NCBI RefSeq assembly: GCF_037975245.1
Contig: NC_092575.1
Span: 22,118,841-22,182,840, forward strand
DNA from: Apostichopus japonicus
Taxonomy: Eukaryota; Echinodermata; Holothuroidea; Aspidochirotida; Stichopodidae
DNA: 64,000 nucleotides
Direction of reading: 5' to 3'
The translations under genes were made by a program, and so were the position numbers. Below are positions 40,201 through 47,343 of this stretch, piece after piece (the stretch's first letter is position 1; the number at the start of each line of letters is the position of its first letter). The notes under the pieces are model-generated. The model worked only from the letters and a program-made list of their open reading frames with translations. It was not told the origin of the DNA and did not search any database.

Positions 40201-43200
40201 ATCTTATGTCGGGATCGTTAATCCATTCATTGTCATCCTCAGTCCATTCAGAACCTTGGTTTAAATGTTTGTGCAGGTATTTTCATCTTTCTTTACCACC
40301 GTCAACAAACTTAGCTGCATTTTCATTGTGTCCACTGTTTGGTATTAAGTACTTCTTCTAGGGTTTTGTTATGTTGCACGGACCAAAAACTTGGCTTTTT
40401 TCCCAGGTATGGTTGCTTGTCAGGAAATTCTGAGAAAGAGAACATGCAATAGTTGTTCCACTTATTCCTAACAAGAGCCTGGTCTACCTGCATGTTGAGC
40501 TACAGAATTAAATCGAGCAGTGTTTCAGATATATCTTGCTATTTTCGTGCTAGTACCCTGTTAATTGGTTACTTGTAGATTAAAAGAGTCCCCGGAGAAA
40601 TTCAGTCAACAAATCTTTCAAGGTGATGTTTGTGTATTTTATAGTATCCATACCACTGACTGCATGACAGCACTGGACATGTCAATAGAGTTAGGAGAGG
40701 CGGTCGCTTTTGTCTTCCCTGTCGTACCAACTCCTTTCTGTAACTCTTCTTCTCACACACACTCACCCCCCCCCCTCCCCCCGCCCCATCCTAACCTGAC
40801 TGCGGGATGATAGTTTTAGTAGGGCTTAAATCTATGTTGGGACTACTATCAGCAATTAGTATACTTTGCTATTTTTGCTCATTTCTTACTTATCTCCTCT
40901 TTACCCCATAGAGCCCCTATGTTCCCCCCCCCCCACCCCCATGCAACAAATAAGTAATGTGATATTGCATAGTAAAGTGGTACGCATGATTGGCACTATG
41001 TAAAGATGTGTAACAGTTTCTATAGAAACAGAGCACAAAACATTTTCAAAAAGCAATATCTGCAAGGAGACTGCCTTTTTATCAATATGTGATGTCCTAA
41101 AACAGTGCCACTATTTGAAGGGGGGGGGGGGGGGGTATTTGGGCGATTGGAGCCTTTTTCACAGTAATTTCCCTGTTGTTCTTCACATATTCAAGGAGAA
41201 TCCAAACAGTGTTACTTATAAAAGCCAATGGCAATATTAAGTCATATTAATGTCAATATAAGAATCATCTTTGGTTAACTTTTAACGTATATATAGCTAT
41301 CAAGAAAAAAGTTCAATATGCAATGAAAAATGTTAATACTTTCAGCACAAATATGTCATTTTAGACTTGCATGAAGTCTCCAGTCTTGACCATAATGATT
41401 AAAAGCGTGATATCCTCCTATTATAAACAAAATACAAACAAATACGAAATTGTTCTTTAATATCTGTTAAGGGAAATACCCAAATACCACAAGCATCTAC
41501 CTTACAGGCCAATGGTACTGATACCAATTTGCTTTTTTGTTCACCACTAAATGATTCTCAATCGCCAAAGTCTTGAATTTAATGCCATTCATTTTGTCAG
41601 TCTCATGATAGAGTACGATGGGAATTCTTTCTTCTAAAAAGAAGATCTGTTTGATTTTTAATGATAAAACGTGTGAATATAATCTTGTACTGGTTCCATG
41701 AATTTACCACGGTAAGCAGTATGAACGGAGAAAGACGTTCCACAAAGACACAGCAACAAAGCAGCGGGACAGATCTTATCTGTAAAGTGGCAAATGTTCA
41801 TCCCTCCCGCTAGTTTGTGAGAAGGATCTCTGGAAGTTATGTTGACTGCTAAGCTTTCCAGCTGCTAAAGTAGGGCAAAGTTTAGTTTGAGATAGTTTAG
41901 TTTGATTGATAGCAAGCTATGCTGTCATATACTTCGTATCGACTGTAATCAAAGGCAGAATCGTTTCGTTATGCAGTTATCATGTTATCGGAGTCACCGG
42001 TCATAGAAACAAACTGCAAGGTTACGGGACCCTACGATTTAGACTAGTTTCTGTTTGCGATACATACCACTGCACAACGGATCTAACCATTTTGGGCAGC
42101 CGTCGATGTTTGCTTCCATGGTAACAGCTTGAAATCTTGTCTCTTAATTTGTACACTGCCCCACACAGCAGTAATTAATTACCTACACTGTTGGATATTA
42201 CAAACCTCCTCAGTGTGGTGGCAGAAAGTTAAACATCAGACCTCATAGTTCAAATGCATCATAACAACAACAACAAAAGAAATCTGGAAAACAGTGTGTA
42301 AACATGTTTTCTGATAGTTTGTGCACAGCACATCAATATGTTTTGTTTTGGTGTTTAATGTTTCTCTTGGCTGTGGGGGAGGGGGGTCTTCCCTTCCTTT
42401 CATCTCTGCTTCAGGATGTAAACTAATTTGCCAGATTTTCCAGATTTGTAGACTATACAGTTACAAGGCTGAATAAGAAAGAAATACTAATGAGCTGAAA
42501 GCTGGAACTGAAAAGATGATAGAACGACCCAAAATGGCCTTTTCTTTTCTAGACTCCAAAAATGTAAGCATTGATTGCACCGGAGGACCGGAACATTTCA
42601 TGGGTGCATCGTAATGTCATCTTCCAAATATTTTCAATCCATCAAAATTGTCCTTTGCTGCCACTGGTGGAATATTACACAAACAGGTTTCCTGTATAAC
42701 ATACATATCTTTTAAAGCAATAATATTTTAGAAGTGTCATCAAGCGTTTGTCCTCAGTGAAATAAATCATCTCCAAATTCAATCAGACAAATAATACAGT
42801 AAACTCCCCAAGCCGGTAAGTCTTGTGGGAAAATAACAGCCACAGAAATACCTTACAAATTTTAAAAGCTTTAAAGGCATTGAAGACTCGCCCCAAACCG
42901 CATGCCGCGCTCTGAAAAAGTTAACTTTCCGTTGCTTGCAAACGAAGTTTACTGCTTGTTGCAACAAAATGCAGACAATAATGAAACGTGATACCTTGTT
43001 ATCTTTAGCTGGACCTGAGATGTCCATCGCTGTATCGTTTGTACACTGTGCTGTGGGTATTGACCGCAGCTGTATGTACTGACTGTACACTAGTGTCTAA
43101 TTACCGACGGTAGCAAGCTGTGTGTGTATTTTCTGGGATCGATGATGGTGTCTAACACTTCTGTGACACCTCATTCGAAACTAGGTCAGATAACCGGCAT

Positions 43201-46200
43201 TAGACGTTTCCTTTTGCGCGAGTCTTCACACCCTTTAAGACTGCTAAAAGTGAAAATAGTTTTCCAATGTAAAAATTAGTTGGAACTGTAAACTTAGTCA
43301 ACTTGGTAATTCTTTAACTACTGTAGATTGTTAATATGTAGTTTGCCGGTACAGTAGCCGTCCTGGATGCATGTGTCTTTTATCTCTTTTCTATGACTCA
43401 TGCTGTAATTCTAACAAATGGAGAGGTTTACTTGAGCGTCTCTGTTAGGATGTAATGTTATATCAATTTTGCCAATAAAGCAACATTCCAATCGGTTTCT
43501 AGGAGATATTAGAAGAAATTATATTCCATATTGACAATCGGCCCTTAGATATGCTATGGATATCAGTCAGTGCAGCTGCTACCAATTTAATTTAGACAAC
43601 ATGTCTATGAATTTTAGCTTCCTACAGTTTTTCCCTGTTTATATTTTCTTTCCTTAAAATCGTGAGATTCTAGTAGTCTTCAAGTAGAGTGTTCAAATTC
43701 ATCTCCAGAAATAGAAAAAGAGACATGTTGCTGGTAGCAGTGGTTAAGGAGATTGTTTTCAAAACACTGCAGTATATAAACTACGGTATTGAGGTAGGTC
43801 AACAAGTCATCAATTACGACTTAATTAGTTCCTGTTGCTATGGGCATCCATTTGTCAAGTATTGTAGTCTTGGTTGTTTGCAACAAGGCTTCAATTTGTT
43901 ATTTATGTGAGTCATATTTAAATTTCACTTTCACATTATGTACCAAGCAAACCTCTCCAAAAGTAAGGTCATACATGAAAGTGATTATATTTTTTAGGAT
44001 TGCTGTATTCAAAACTTGATATTGTTAACTTTCTAAACCTACTGTATTAAAGGTATTGGCATGGTGACCCAAAAAATTCTAAAGGGGGGGGGGGTGGATG
44101 AGTGGGCTTATTATGGATAAAAGATACAAAGGAAAATAAAAACTTTTGATATTTTGAGCTATTGGAGGTCAAAGGAAACGTGACTTTGCTTTTCCTGCTT
44201 GGTAAGTCTCTGTACTTCAGTAAGTTCTCCCTCTCTATAAACTTGGTTTTGTTACTAGAGTATCACTCCTTTGGGAAGGACTGACGTACAGGATTACTGG
44301 ATTTGCTAATACCATCTCGGTGGTGAAAAGTGCTAGCTCTGCCACTATTTTTTACAAGGCTCCAATACTGCCAGTTTAATCACTGAGCTAGTGTTTACAA
44401 CTTTTTCCCCAGTCTGCGGACTGTTCCCTCTGTAAGGGTGGTCACGCTCGCAGACACTGAAAGCATCGCTATTACATTTCTATTCAATTGAACCTTCGGG
44501 TCATCTGTGAAATAGCAGTGTTGTTTTCTTTAATCAGTACAACTCAAAATTCCTTACAAAGTGGTCGGAGTGAGTTCAAAATCAGCAAGAAACCGTGACC
44601 ATGTGACTAGGGAGCATTAAATACCAACCATTACTGGTGCAGTGTATTGTTGCAGATCTCTTCAATGCGAACCCATCAACATTAAGACATTTGGATATTG
44701 TTTTGGTCCGGGTCAAAGGTACTTTGAGGTCAAATAATAGAGGTTAAAGTCTGAAAACATTGTGAACACTATAACTTCAATAGAAAACTCGGATAAACGT
44801 AATACTTGTATGTCGCCCCACCCTTTATGAATTCAAGAGCCTTTAGTTTTGGGGGGGGTTTTTTGTCTTTGTTATTCTCGTTTGCTTTTTGTTTGTGCTT
44901 AGATCAAAGGTCATTTGATGTGAACCCAGGTCAAGTCCTTAAAAATCCTCATAGATATTTGTTTAACTTTAAATGTTAAACTGCATACTTTGTACCTCAG
45001 TCTTTCCAATCTCCCTTGTCATTTTCTGTGGAGATCAAGGTCATTTGAGCTTCACAGAGGTCAACATTTAGTTTAGAAGACAATGTAAACACCACCATAT
45101 GGACCAACTGTTGGCCAATATGATTGCAAAAGCCTCTACAGAGCTCTTGAAGTCAAAAACGAACAAAACATGGACACATCTTATAAAGCTACAGTGTTAC
45201 ATTAAACTTTCTCTTATAAAATGTGGCAAAGAACTACTAAACTACAACCTGTTGGATTCTATGGCTAATGATAACTTCATGTTCACCATATACAAGATGA
45301 TGCTCTATGTGTCCTATAAAGTGTATTTACAGTATATTAATAGTCATAGAGTTATCCCAAAACCATGGTGATCATTCTGCAGTACTTAACATTTTGTAGA
45401 ATCTGGGTGAAAGTTCACAGAGGCACTGAGGTAGTGGTCAATCATATGAAACATTTGAAACTTGAAATGGGAGGTAAAAATGTTTGCATTAACTTGAGGA
45501 TTTATGGGTTTGCCTGTCAGCTTTCAAACTTCCTTCTCCATTATCACGGACTTTCCCCAAAGTATTACCATAATGTTTGTTTTTTTTCGTCATCAATCTC
45601 ATAACTTGAATGCAAAGCTCCAGGCATATATTGCCTTTCCATTCTCATTAAAGTTTCCCTGACAAAGGAAAGTGTAACCAGGGGAACACACGGTTTACCA
45701 TTGTAAAACAATTGTACAATCTACAATACAGTTGTATACTAGTGCTATCATCGCAGTATATGCTACACGACCATGTGAAAAGGGTTTGTTTGAATTTGTC
45801 ATCCTGAGAGTGATAAAACGACGAATACTGTATTCATATTATGCAAATATGCAAATACATACGTCTTTTCTCCTCCGGCAGCTACTTACTACCAAAAAAC
45901 GTATTCCCATATATGTAAAAGCTGTGAAAAATCACTATTTTGCTTTTGAATTTTGAAATGAACTCCACAAAATGGTAGGGAGATTGGAATATGAAGCCTG
46001 TTAAAAATATATACTGACAATAAACTGCTTCCATTGATTTTGTTAACATGGTCAGTTTGTCTCTAGTCTGGTTTATGGTTTCCTTTCAAGTTTGTTTTAC
46101 TTTACACGCTAGCCTGTACTCATTGAATACTGAAGCCGTTCATGCTTTGCTAGATTATTCAACTTCCTCTTCATGGATATTGAATAATTAATGTCTCGCT

Positions 46201-46547
46201 TGGTCTGAACTTTATGCCGATTTTGATGATTCTCAAGACATGGATAAAATTGACAAATGTTTATCACGTTTATCAAATTATTATAAGTGCCCTGTTAACC
46301 CTTTGATGAAGATACCCTTATTAATCCTGTAGACTAGTCATTTAATAATCTGCAAAAGAAACAAAGAGGTGAACCTCATATTTCTTTCTTTCTCTTTTTA
46401 TTTTGTTTCTCTCAGGAGAAGAAATCGGAAGTTTCAGAGGAAGCAGAGGCCTCCGAGAAAGAAGAAAAGGAAGAAGATGTCGAGATGGACGAGGAGGAGG
46501 AGGAAGAGGCTGATGCCGATGCAGAAGACGATGATGACGATGAGTAG
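4199..46547 (+). CDS. FACT complex subunit SSRP1 (15 coding exons)
   Basis: SSRP1 pairs with SPT16 to form FACT, the nuclear histone chaperone that handles H2A-H2B during transcription, replication and repair. Joining 4199-4255, 5343-5528, 6541-6646, 7364-7551, 8331-8425, 9132-9267, 10273-10376, 11845-11973, 13022-13243, 14599-14810, 15771-15816, 16784-16952, 17680-17942, 19530-19689 and 46416-46547 gives 734 codons plus a stop; human SSRP1 is about 709 residues. In order: an N-terminal SPT16-binding/PH-like region (about 1-100), the tandem-PH middle domain (about 195-430, with [20 protein letters not shown]), an acidic Ser/Asp/Glu stretch (about 440-535), a basic Lys-rich linker, an HMG box (about 562-632, with the [13 protein letters not shown] motif), a basic segment, and a Glu/Asp tail. 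All introns are GT-AG. The start has A at -3 and G at +4. The extra-long last intron could hide a further small in-phase exon. Confidence 0.97.
5343..5528 (+). CDS. SSRP1 coding exon 2
   Basis: Residues 20-81 (62 codons, phase 0 at both ends). They carry the N-terminal domain signature [19 protein letters not shown] and the [10 protein letters not shown] motif of SSRP1/Pob3. The acceptor follows a T-rich run ending CCAG; the donor is GTAAGC. Confidence 0.97.
6472..6503 (+). other. Degenerate hammerhead-like / Penelope-type motif
   Basis: TTGAAGA, a weak stem, then CGAAACGTC resembles the CUGANGA..GAAAC-GUC core of the minimal hammerhead ribozymes known in Penelope-like retroelements. The first conserved C is T, and stem II is poorly paired, so it is probably inactive if real. 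It ends 37 bases before SSRP1 exon 3. No reverse transcriptase sequence is nearby. Confidence 0.3.
6541..6646 (+). CDS. SSRP1 coding exon 3
   Basis: Residues 82-116 plus the first base of codon 117. It contains the family signature KGWNWG. The donor GTCAGT has C at +3 and is weaker than most in the gene; exon 4 has the same donor. The acceptor region lies just downstream of a repeat-like sequence (6472-6503). Confidence 0.97.
7364..7551 (+). CDS. SSRP1 coding exon 4
   Basis: Completes Gly117 and encodes residues 118-179. It includes [20 protein letters not shown], which is almost invariant in animal SSRP1, then MEMRFYIPP. It ends in phase 0 at a GTCAGT donor. Confidence 0.98.
8331..8425 (+). 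CDS. SSRP1 coding exon 5
   Basis: Residues 180-210 plus two bases of Arg211. Contains [12 protein letters not shown] and CLTPR, as in other SSRP1 proteins. The intron before it is relatively T-rich and ends TATGTAG; the donor is GTACGT. Confidence 0.96.
9132..9267 (+). CDS. SSRP1 coding exon 6
   Basis: Completes Arg211 and encodes residues 212-256. This is the most conserved part of the middle domain, [20 protein letters not shown] followed by [20 protein letters not shown]. Donor GTAAGT. The frame stays open for about 330 bases into the intron with no SSRP1 similarity, so that extension is not coding. Confidence 0.98.
10273..10376 (+). CDS. SSRP1 coding exon 7
   Basis: Residues 257-290 plus two bases of Glu291. 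It begins [19 protein letters not shown] and continues the first PH-like fold of the middle domain. Acceptor TTTTTAG, donor GTAAGT. Confidence 0.97.
10450..10739 (+). mobile_element. tRNA-derived SINE (~290 bp) in intron 7
   Basis: Three parts can be seen: a tRNA-like head with a degraded B box (GATTCGATTTC, 10481-10491); a central segment with TGTCCTTGGGCAAGATGC, common in deuterostome SINEs; and a tail with the paired AAAGCGCTTTGAG..TAAAGCGCTATATTAAA motif ending in an ATT-rich stretch. The tail type is shared by SINEs and LINEs of many aquatic animals. A 5'-truncated relative lies at 28733-28909. Confidence 0.7.
11351..11792 (+). repeat. Tandem repeat, ~150-bp unit, about 2.9 copies
   Basis: The GAATGATTCAGTCATA segment recurs at 11381, 11530 and (changed) 11680, a period of 149-150 bases. 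Each unit contains TTTTGCCAGTTTTCTGGCAA, a short inverted repeat, and a TTGCTTAGC repeat. It lies just before exon 8. Confidence 0.85.
11845..11973 (+). CDS. SSRP1 coding exon 8
   Basis: Completes Glu291, encodes residues 292-333 and gives two bases of Asp334. It contains [19 protein letters not shown], matching the linker helix of the middle domain. A ~150-bp tandem repeat ends about 50 bases upstream of this exon. Confidence 0.97.
12128..12149 (+). repeat. (GATA)n microsatellite
   Basis: About five GATA units in intron 8. Confidence 0.9.
13022..13243 (+). CDS. SSRP1 coding exon 9
   Basis: Completes Asp334, encodes residues 335-407 and gives two bases of Lys408. It carries [23 protein letters not shown] and [19 protein letters not shown], the second PH-like fold of the Rtt106/Pob3-type middle domain. 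Confidence 0.98.
13297..13330 (+). repeat. (GGAT)n microsatellite
   Basis: About eight GGAT units in intron 9, about 55 bases after exon 9. Confidence 0.9.
14255..14575 (+). repeat. Tandem duplication, ~165-bp unit, two copies
   Basis: GGCTGTTATTTGTCCTTGTG, TATCCGTTTGAAATATC, GAAACGTCAAG and AAATTTTGGTGACAT occur in the same order in both halves (about 14255-14410 and 14420-14575). It directly precedes exon 10. Confidence 0.85.
14599..14810 (+). CDS. SSRP1 coding exon 10
   Basis: Completes Lys408, encodes residues 409-478 and gives one base of Asp479. It ends the middle domain ([19 protein letters not shown]) and enters the acidic region ([20 protein letters not shown], then an Asp run). 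The acidic stretch fits the intrinsically disordered histone-mimicking segment of SSRP1. Confidence 0.97.
15080..15290 (+). repeat. Tandem duplication in intron 10, two copies
   Basis: CTTGTTCAGGACTGGAT, GTGGTCATTGCATAACTAGA and CAGTCGTTATTTTT occur twice in order, about 110 bases apart, each followed by ACCTAGTTACATCA. Confidence 0.85.
15771..15816 (+). CDS. SSRP1 coding exon 11 (46-bp micro-exon)
   Basis: Completes Asp479, encodes residues 480-493 and gives two bases of Glu494. [16 protein letters not shown] matches the DESFNP...DVAEE stretch in vertebrate SSRP1. It was found only through phase and homology, as it is too short for ORF finding. Confidence 0.93.
16784..16952 (+). CDS. SSRP1 coding exon 12
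   Basis: Completes Glu494 and encodes residues 495-550. A Ser/Asp/Glu-rich part ([15 protein letters not shown]) runs into a Lys/Arg-rich stretch ([12 protein letters not shown]), probably nuclear-localising and DNA-binding. Several SD/SE sites suit casein kinase 2, which phosphorylates this region in other animals. Confidence 0.95.
16980..17175 (+). repeat. Degenerate tandem repeat after exon 12
   Basis: Variants of GCTGTGGCTTTGGATCACATGA followed by a GAAG-type spacer and an AAGGTAA motif recur about four times with a loose 60-70-base period. Confidence 0.65.
17680..17942 (+). CDS. SSRP1 coding exon 13 (HMG box)
   Basis: Residues 551-637 plus two bases of Glu638. After a Lys run comes the whole HMG box: [20 protein letters not shown], then [13 protein letters not shown] and a C-terminal helix. 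The box has two residues fewer between the GEIW and EEW motifs than the human protein, similar to the fly. A second AG six bases into the exon (17684-17685) would remove only Thr-Gln in frame. Confidence 0.98.
18430..19130 (+). repeat. Minisatellite, 15-bp unit AGACTGTAGTCATAT
   Basis: About 700 bases of AGACTGTAGTCATAT units mixed with AGACAGATAGTCAT variants in intron 13. GACTGTAGTC is nearly self-complementary, so single strands can form many small hairpins. The central part (about 18960-19080) is the most uniform. Confidence 0.95.
19437..19507 (+). repeat. Short tandem repeat, 16-bp unit, four copies
   Basis: TTATTTACCTAAGTTA recurs four times directly upstream of exon 14 and occupies the place of its polypyrimidine tract. 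Confidence 0.9.
19530..19689 (+). CDS. SSRP1 coding exon 14
   Basis: Completes Glu638 and encodes residues 639-691. Basic repeats ([12 protein letters not shown]) precede [19 protein letters not shown], matching the SFKSKEFVSSDESS segment of vertebrate SSRP1. The donor is GTATGT. Reading on into the intron adds Val-Cys-Ser-Arg-Ile and a stop. Confidence 0.96.
19833..19838 (+). terminator. Intronic AATAAA downstream of exon 14
   Basis: An AATAAA lies 144 bases past the exon 14 donor and 128 bases past the stop reached if the intron is retained. It could end a short SSRP1 transcript. Such hexamers also occur by chance in AT-rich DNA. Confidence 0.3.
19858..20155. mobile_element. Foldback/MITE-like inverted repeat (~300 bp)
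   Basis: Two arms of about 100 bases (19858-19961 and 20053-20155) are imperfect inverted copies. Shared words include ATTACGAGTTC, CGCTTGGTTTATACCC and GTGATCTACGAAGT. Identity by eye is about 75%, with a ~90-base spacer. A target duplication is not clear, so the superfamily is unassigned. Confidence 0.65.
20701..22084 (+). mobile_element. Non-autonomous hAT element, copy 1 (1,384 bp)
   Basis: A perfect 8-bp target duplication, CATAAATC, flanks it (20693-20700 and 22085-22092). The ends are CAGGGTTGGC and GCCAACCCTG, a perfect 10-bp inverted repeat. Inside each end are many subterminal CGGTTTTTACCGG/GGTTTTTCCC repeats, typical of transposase-binding arrays in hAT elements. The interior has no transposase; a 61-codon frame (20993-21178) is also open in copy 2 but resembles nothing I know. 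Copy 2 lies inverted at 23521-24938. Confidence 0.92.
22093..23512. other. Spacer between the inverted hAT copies
   Basis: About 1.4 kb of AT-rich intronic sequence with no coding similarity. It contains a run with many AAAAA and ATAAA words (22500-22830) and a possible degenerate SINE tail (23291-23366: AGCGCCACGA..GGCTATATATAAA then ATT repeats). Confidence 0.6.
23521..24938 (-). mobile_element. Non-autonomous hAT element, copy 2 (1,418 bp)
   Basis: A perfect 8-bp duplication, CCCCCCAC, flanks it (23513-23520 and 24939-24946), so it inserted independently of copy 1. The terminal repeats are the same CAGGGTTGGC/GCCAACCCTG. Orientation is opposite to copy 1, and the interiors look nearly identical by eye. 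Copy 2 carries about two more GGGAAAAACC subterminal units and small substitutions (for example in the 61-codon frame at 24439-24624). High similarity implies recent activity. Confidence 0.92.
24947..26935. other. Intron 14 segment without recognised features
   Basis: AT-rich intronic DNA. I see no gene, RNA or clear mobile element on either strand. A short GA-rich patch lies near 26470-26510. Confidence 0.5.
26936..27398 (+). repeat. G-rich minisatellite, ~24-bp unit
   Basis: Units of GGGGGAATGGGGGAGGGACC with a TGCT joint recur about 15-20 times, with variants lacking the AATG part in the second half. Runs of three to six G are spaced closely enough for G-quadruplexes on the sense RNA and DNA. 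Gly-rich open frames across it are by-products. Confidence 0.95.
28733..28909 (+). mobile_element. 5'-truncated SINE copy in intron 14
   Basis: It shares with the 10450-10739 SINE the central ACCTGTGAG..GGTTTTCATTGACC part and the tail TAAAGCGCTTTGAG..GGCGCTATATAAAA followed by ATT repeats. The tRNA-like head is missing. The orientation is the same as the host gene. Confidence 0.7.
29965..30275 (+). repeat. Tandem repeat, ~130-bp unit, about 2.3 copies
   Basis: GTTGTCACAATGTGACAT and CTCAAGATTCCTTAACTATGA each recur in order (about 29985, 30135 and about 30050, 30191). The inverted GTCACAATGTGAC motif can form a small hairpin. The 116-codon frame across it is repeat-derived. Confidence 0.8.
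30879..33417 (-). repeat. Satellite array, ~189-231-bp unit, 13 copies, with higher-order structure
   Basis: Thirteen units share AAAGAGC.TAGGCTCTGAAAT, CTCTCATTAAACA and GTTCCTGT.GTAGAAAG. Each unit contains three to five copies of a 21-bp sub-repeat (TTGCATAGCAACTTGACCATT), and unit length changes in steps of about 21. A block of four units repeats with a period of 774 bases (for example 31966 and 32740, 32147 and 32921). Because 21 and 189 are multiples of three, the minus strand shows 65-87-codon frames with a WSSCYAK repeat, broken once per unit. They lack any support as genes. Confidence 0.93.
33430..36200. other. Intron 14 segment, no recognised gene
   Basis: AT-rich sequence with short simple repeats (T and G runs near 33590-33620, G run near 34480). 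Open frames of up to about 100 codons show no family resemblance and no periodic codon use that I can see. Confidence 0.5.
36355..36415 (+). repeat. CT-rich simple repeat
   Basis: A (CTTTT/CTTT)n pyrimidine run in intron 14. It makes a Lys-rich false frame on the minus strand. Confidence 0.85.
37926..37957 (+). other. 14-bp hairpin with GAAA tetraloop
   Basis: GTAGGGAGCTGTTA and TAGCAGCTCCCTGC pair along 14 positions (12 Watson-Crick, two G-U) around a GAAA loop. It stands alone in plain AT-rich intron sequence. It is too short for a microRNA precursor, and its role is unknown. Confidence 0.5.
38041..38243. repeat. Short inverted repeat around GAAGTTCGGACA
   Basis: GCGAAGTTCGGACATCCCTAAG (left, after a direct copy of GCGAAGTTCGGA) is mirrored by CTTAGGTGTCCGAACTTTGA at 38215-38234. 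The ~200-base unit may be a small MITE; no target duplication is evident. Confidence 0.45.
38370..38580 (+). repeat. Polypyrimidine minisatellite (CTCCCATCC)n
   Basis: About 200 bases of CTCCCATCCCTC units with inserted CTCCCC and ATCT variants. The strand is nearly all C and T, so triplex (H-DNA) structures are possible. The Pro/Ser-rich and Gly/Glu-rich frames are by-products. Confidence 0.95.
38600..44000. other. Intron 14 segment, no recognised gene
   Basis: AT-rich intronic DNA with several long C or G runs (39817, 40767, 40925, 41120). Neither strand has an open frame with recognisable protein similarity. Confidence 0.5.
44150..45070 (+). repeat. Degenerate repeat rich in AGGTCA half-sites
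   Basis: GGAGGTCAAAGGAAA, GGGTCAAAGGTA, TGAGGTCAAA, AGATCAAAGGTCATTTGA, CCAGGTCAAG, AGATCAAGGTCATTTGA and AGAGGTCAAC occur within 900 bases. This looks like an old dispersed repeat with AGGTCATTTGA motifs. AGATCAAAGGTCA (44901-44913) fits a DR1 nuclear-receptor site by sequence. Confidence 0.5.
46416..46547 (+). CDS. SSRP1 coding exon 15 (acidic tail and stop)
   Basis: Residues 692-734 and a TAG stop. The tail is nearly all Glu and Asp with a few Ala, Val and Ser, ending in an Asp-rich run. The acceptor is a strong pyrimidine tract ending CTCAG, and the phase (0) matches exon 14. The tail differs from the vertebrate C-terminus, so assignment rests on frame, strand, composition and the 3' signals. 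It lies 26.7 kb from exon 14. Confidence 0.85.
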   Translation, partial: EKKSEVSEEAEASEKEEKEEDVEMDEEEEEEADADAEDDDDDE

Positions 46548-46676
46548 AGATGCTCGATGGACCATCCTTCGAAGATCATCAAAATTGCTTCAAAATATCA
46601 GCTTTGCAAGAAAACGCTCAAAGTTTCCAGACGTTCCTTTCCTTTCAATTTGTTGCCCTCCTAATTATCACCAGAC

Positions 46677-46682
46677 AATAAA
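46677..46682 (+). terminator. SSRP1 poly(A) signal AATAAA
   Basis: A canonical AATAAA lies 130 bases after the SSRP1 stop codon, followed within 30 bases by GT-rich sequence (GAGTGTTTC). The implied 3' UTR is short. Confidence 0.7.
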
Positions 46683-46749
46683 GAGTGTTTCATTCGGTAG
46701 TTGGAAGTTTCACAGAGGGTGAAATTAAATGAACAAATTGGTAACATTC

Positions 46750-47343
46750 TTGTGTAAGTTTGACCGTGAGTGACCATTCTTTGATTATCTAGCATATATT
46801 GGGGCCTGTCCTGATGACTGTTATTATTTGGAACACCTCTCTGAAACTGTCAAGCCAGCCCAGTCTGTCTGATCCACAGAGGCAGATTAAGGTATCATTA
46901 TTAAAACAAATTACAACTACAGGTCAACCACAGGTCAAACTATCAATTAATTTAAAGTAAAAAAAATCACTCCGCCAGTACATGGCATCAAACATTTGAT
47001 CTTTTTGTAATATAACCAACTCTGTCGTTAGGACGATCATAGGGGGAAAGAATCCAAGTTACCATAGTAACAAACGGCAAAGTTTTGTATAACTGTGGCC
47101 TCGTCCTTGTTTTGGATTGCTGCGCACTTCCTCCTACCAAACTTGGTCATTATTAATATACTGTGTAAATATTTGGAAGAGACGTCAACTGAATTGAGGT
47201 CGATAATGCATACTGTGATCCCTAAGGTGGCTCACAAAGTCATACTTTTTTTGCAAAGACTATGTTTAACTGGATACGGTATTGCTCATAATGAATGCAG
47301 TGACTCAAAGTCACATTGTATCCTTTCAAATTGGAAAACTTGA
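46750..47343. other. Intergenic, 3' of SSRP1
   Basis: No gene is recognised between the SSRP1 poly(A) signal and the U2-like sequence. If the U2-like RNA is transcribed, its promoter must be here. I see no TATA box in the usual -30 window. Confidence 0.5.

Noticed and set aside
46369-46722. 117-codon Arg-rich frame
   Set aside because: It is an alternative frame of SSRP1 exon 15 and its 3' UTR; the acidic frame matches the phase of exon 14.
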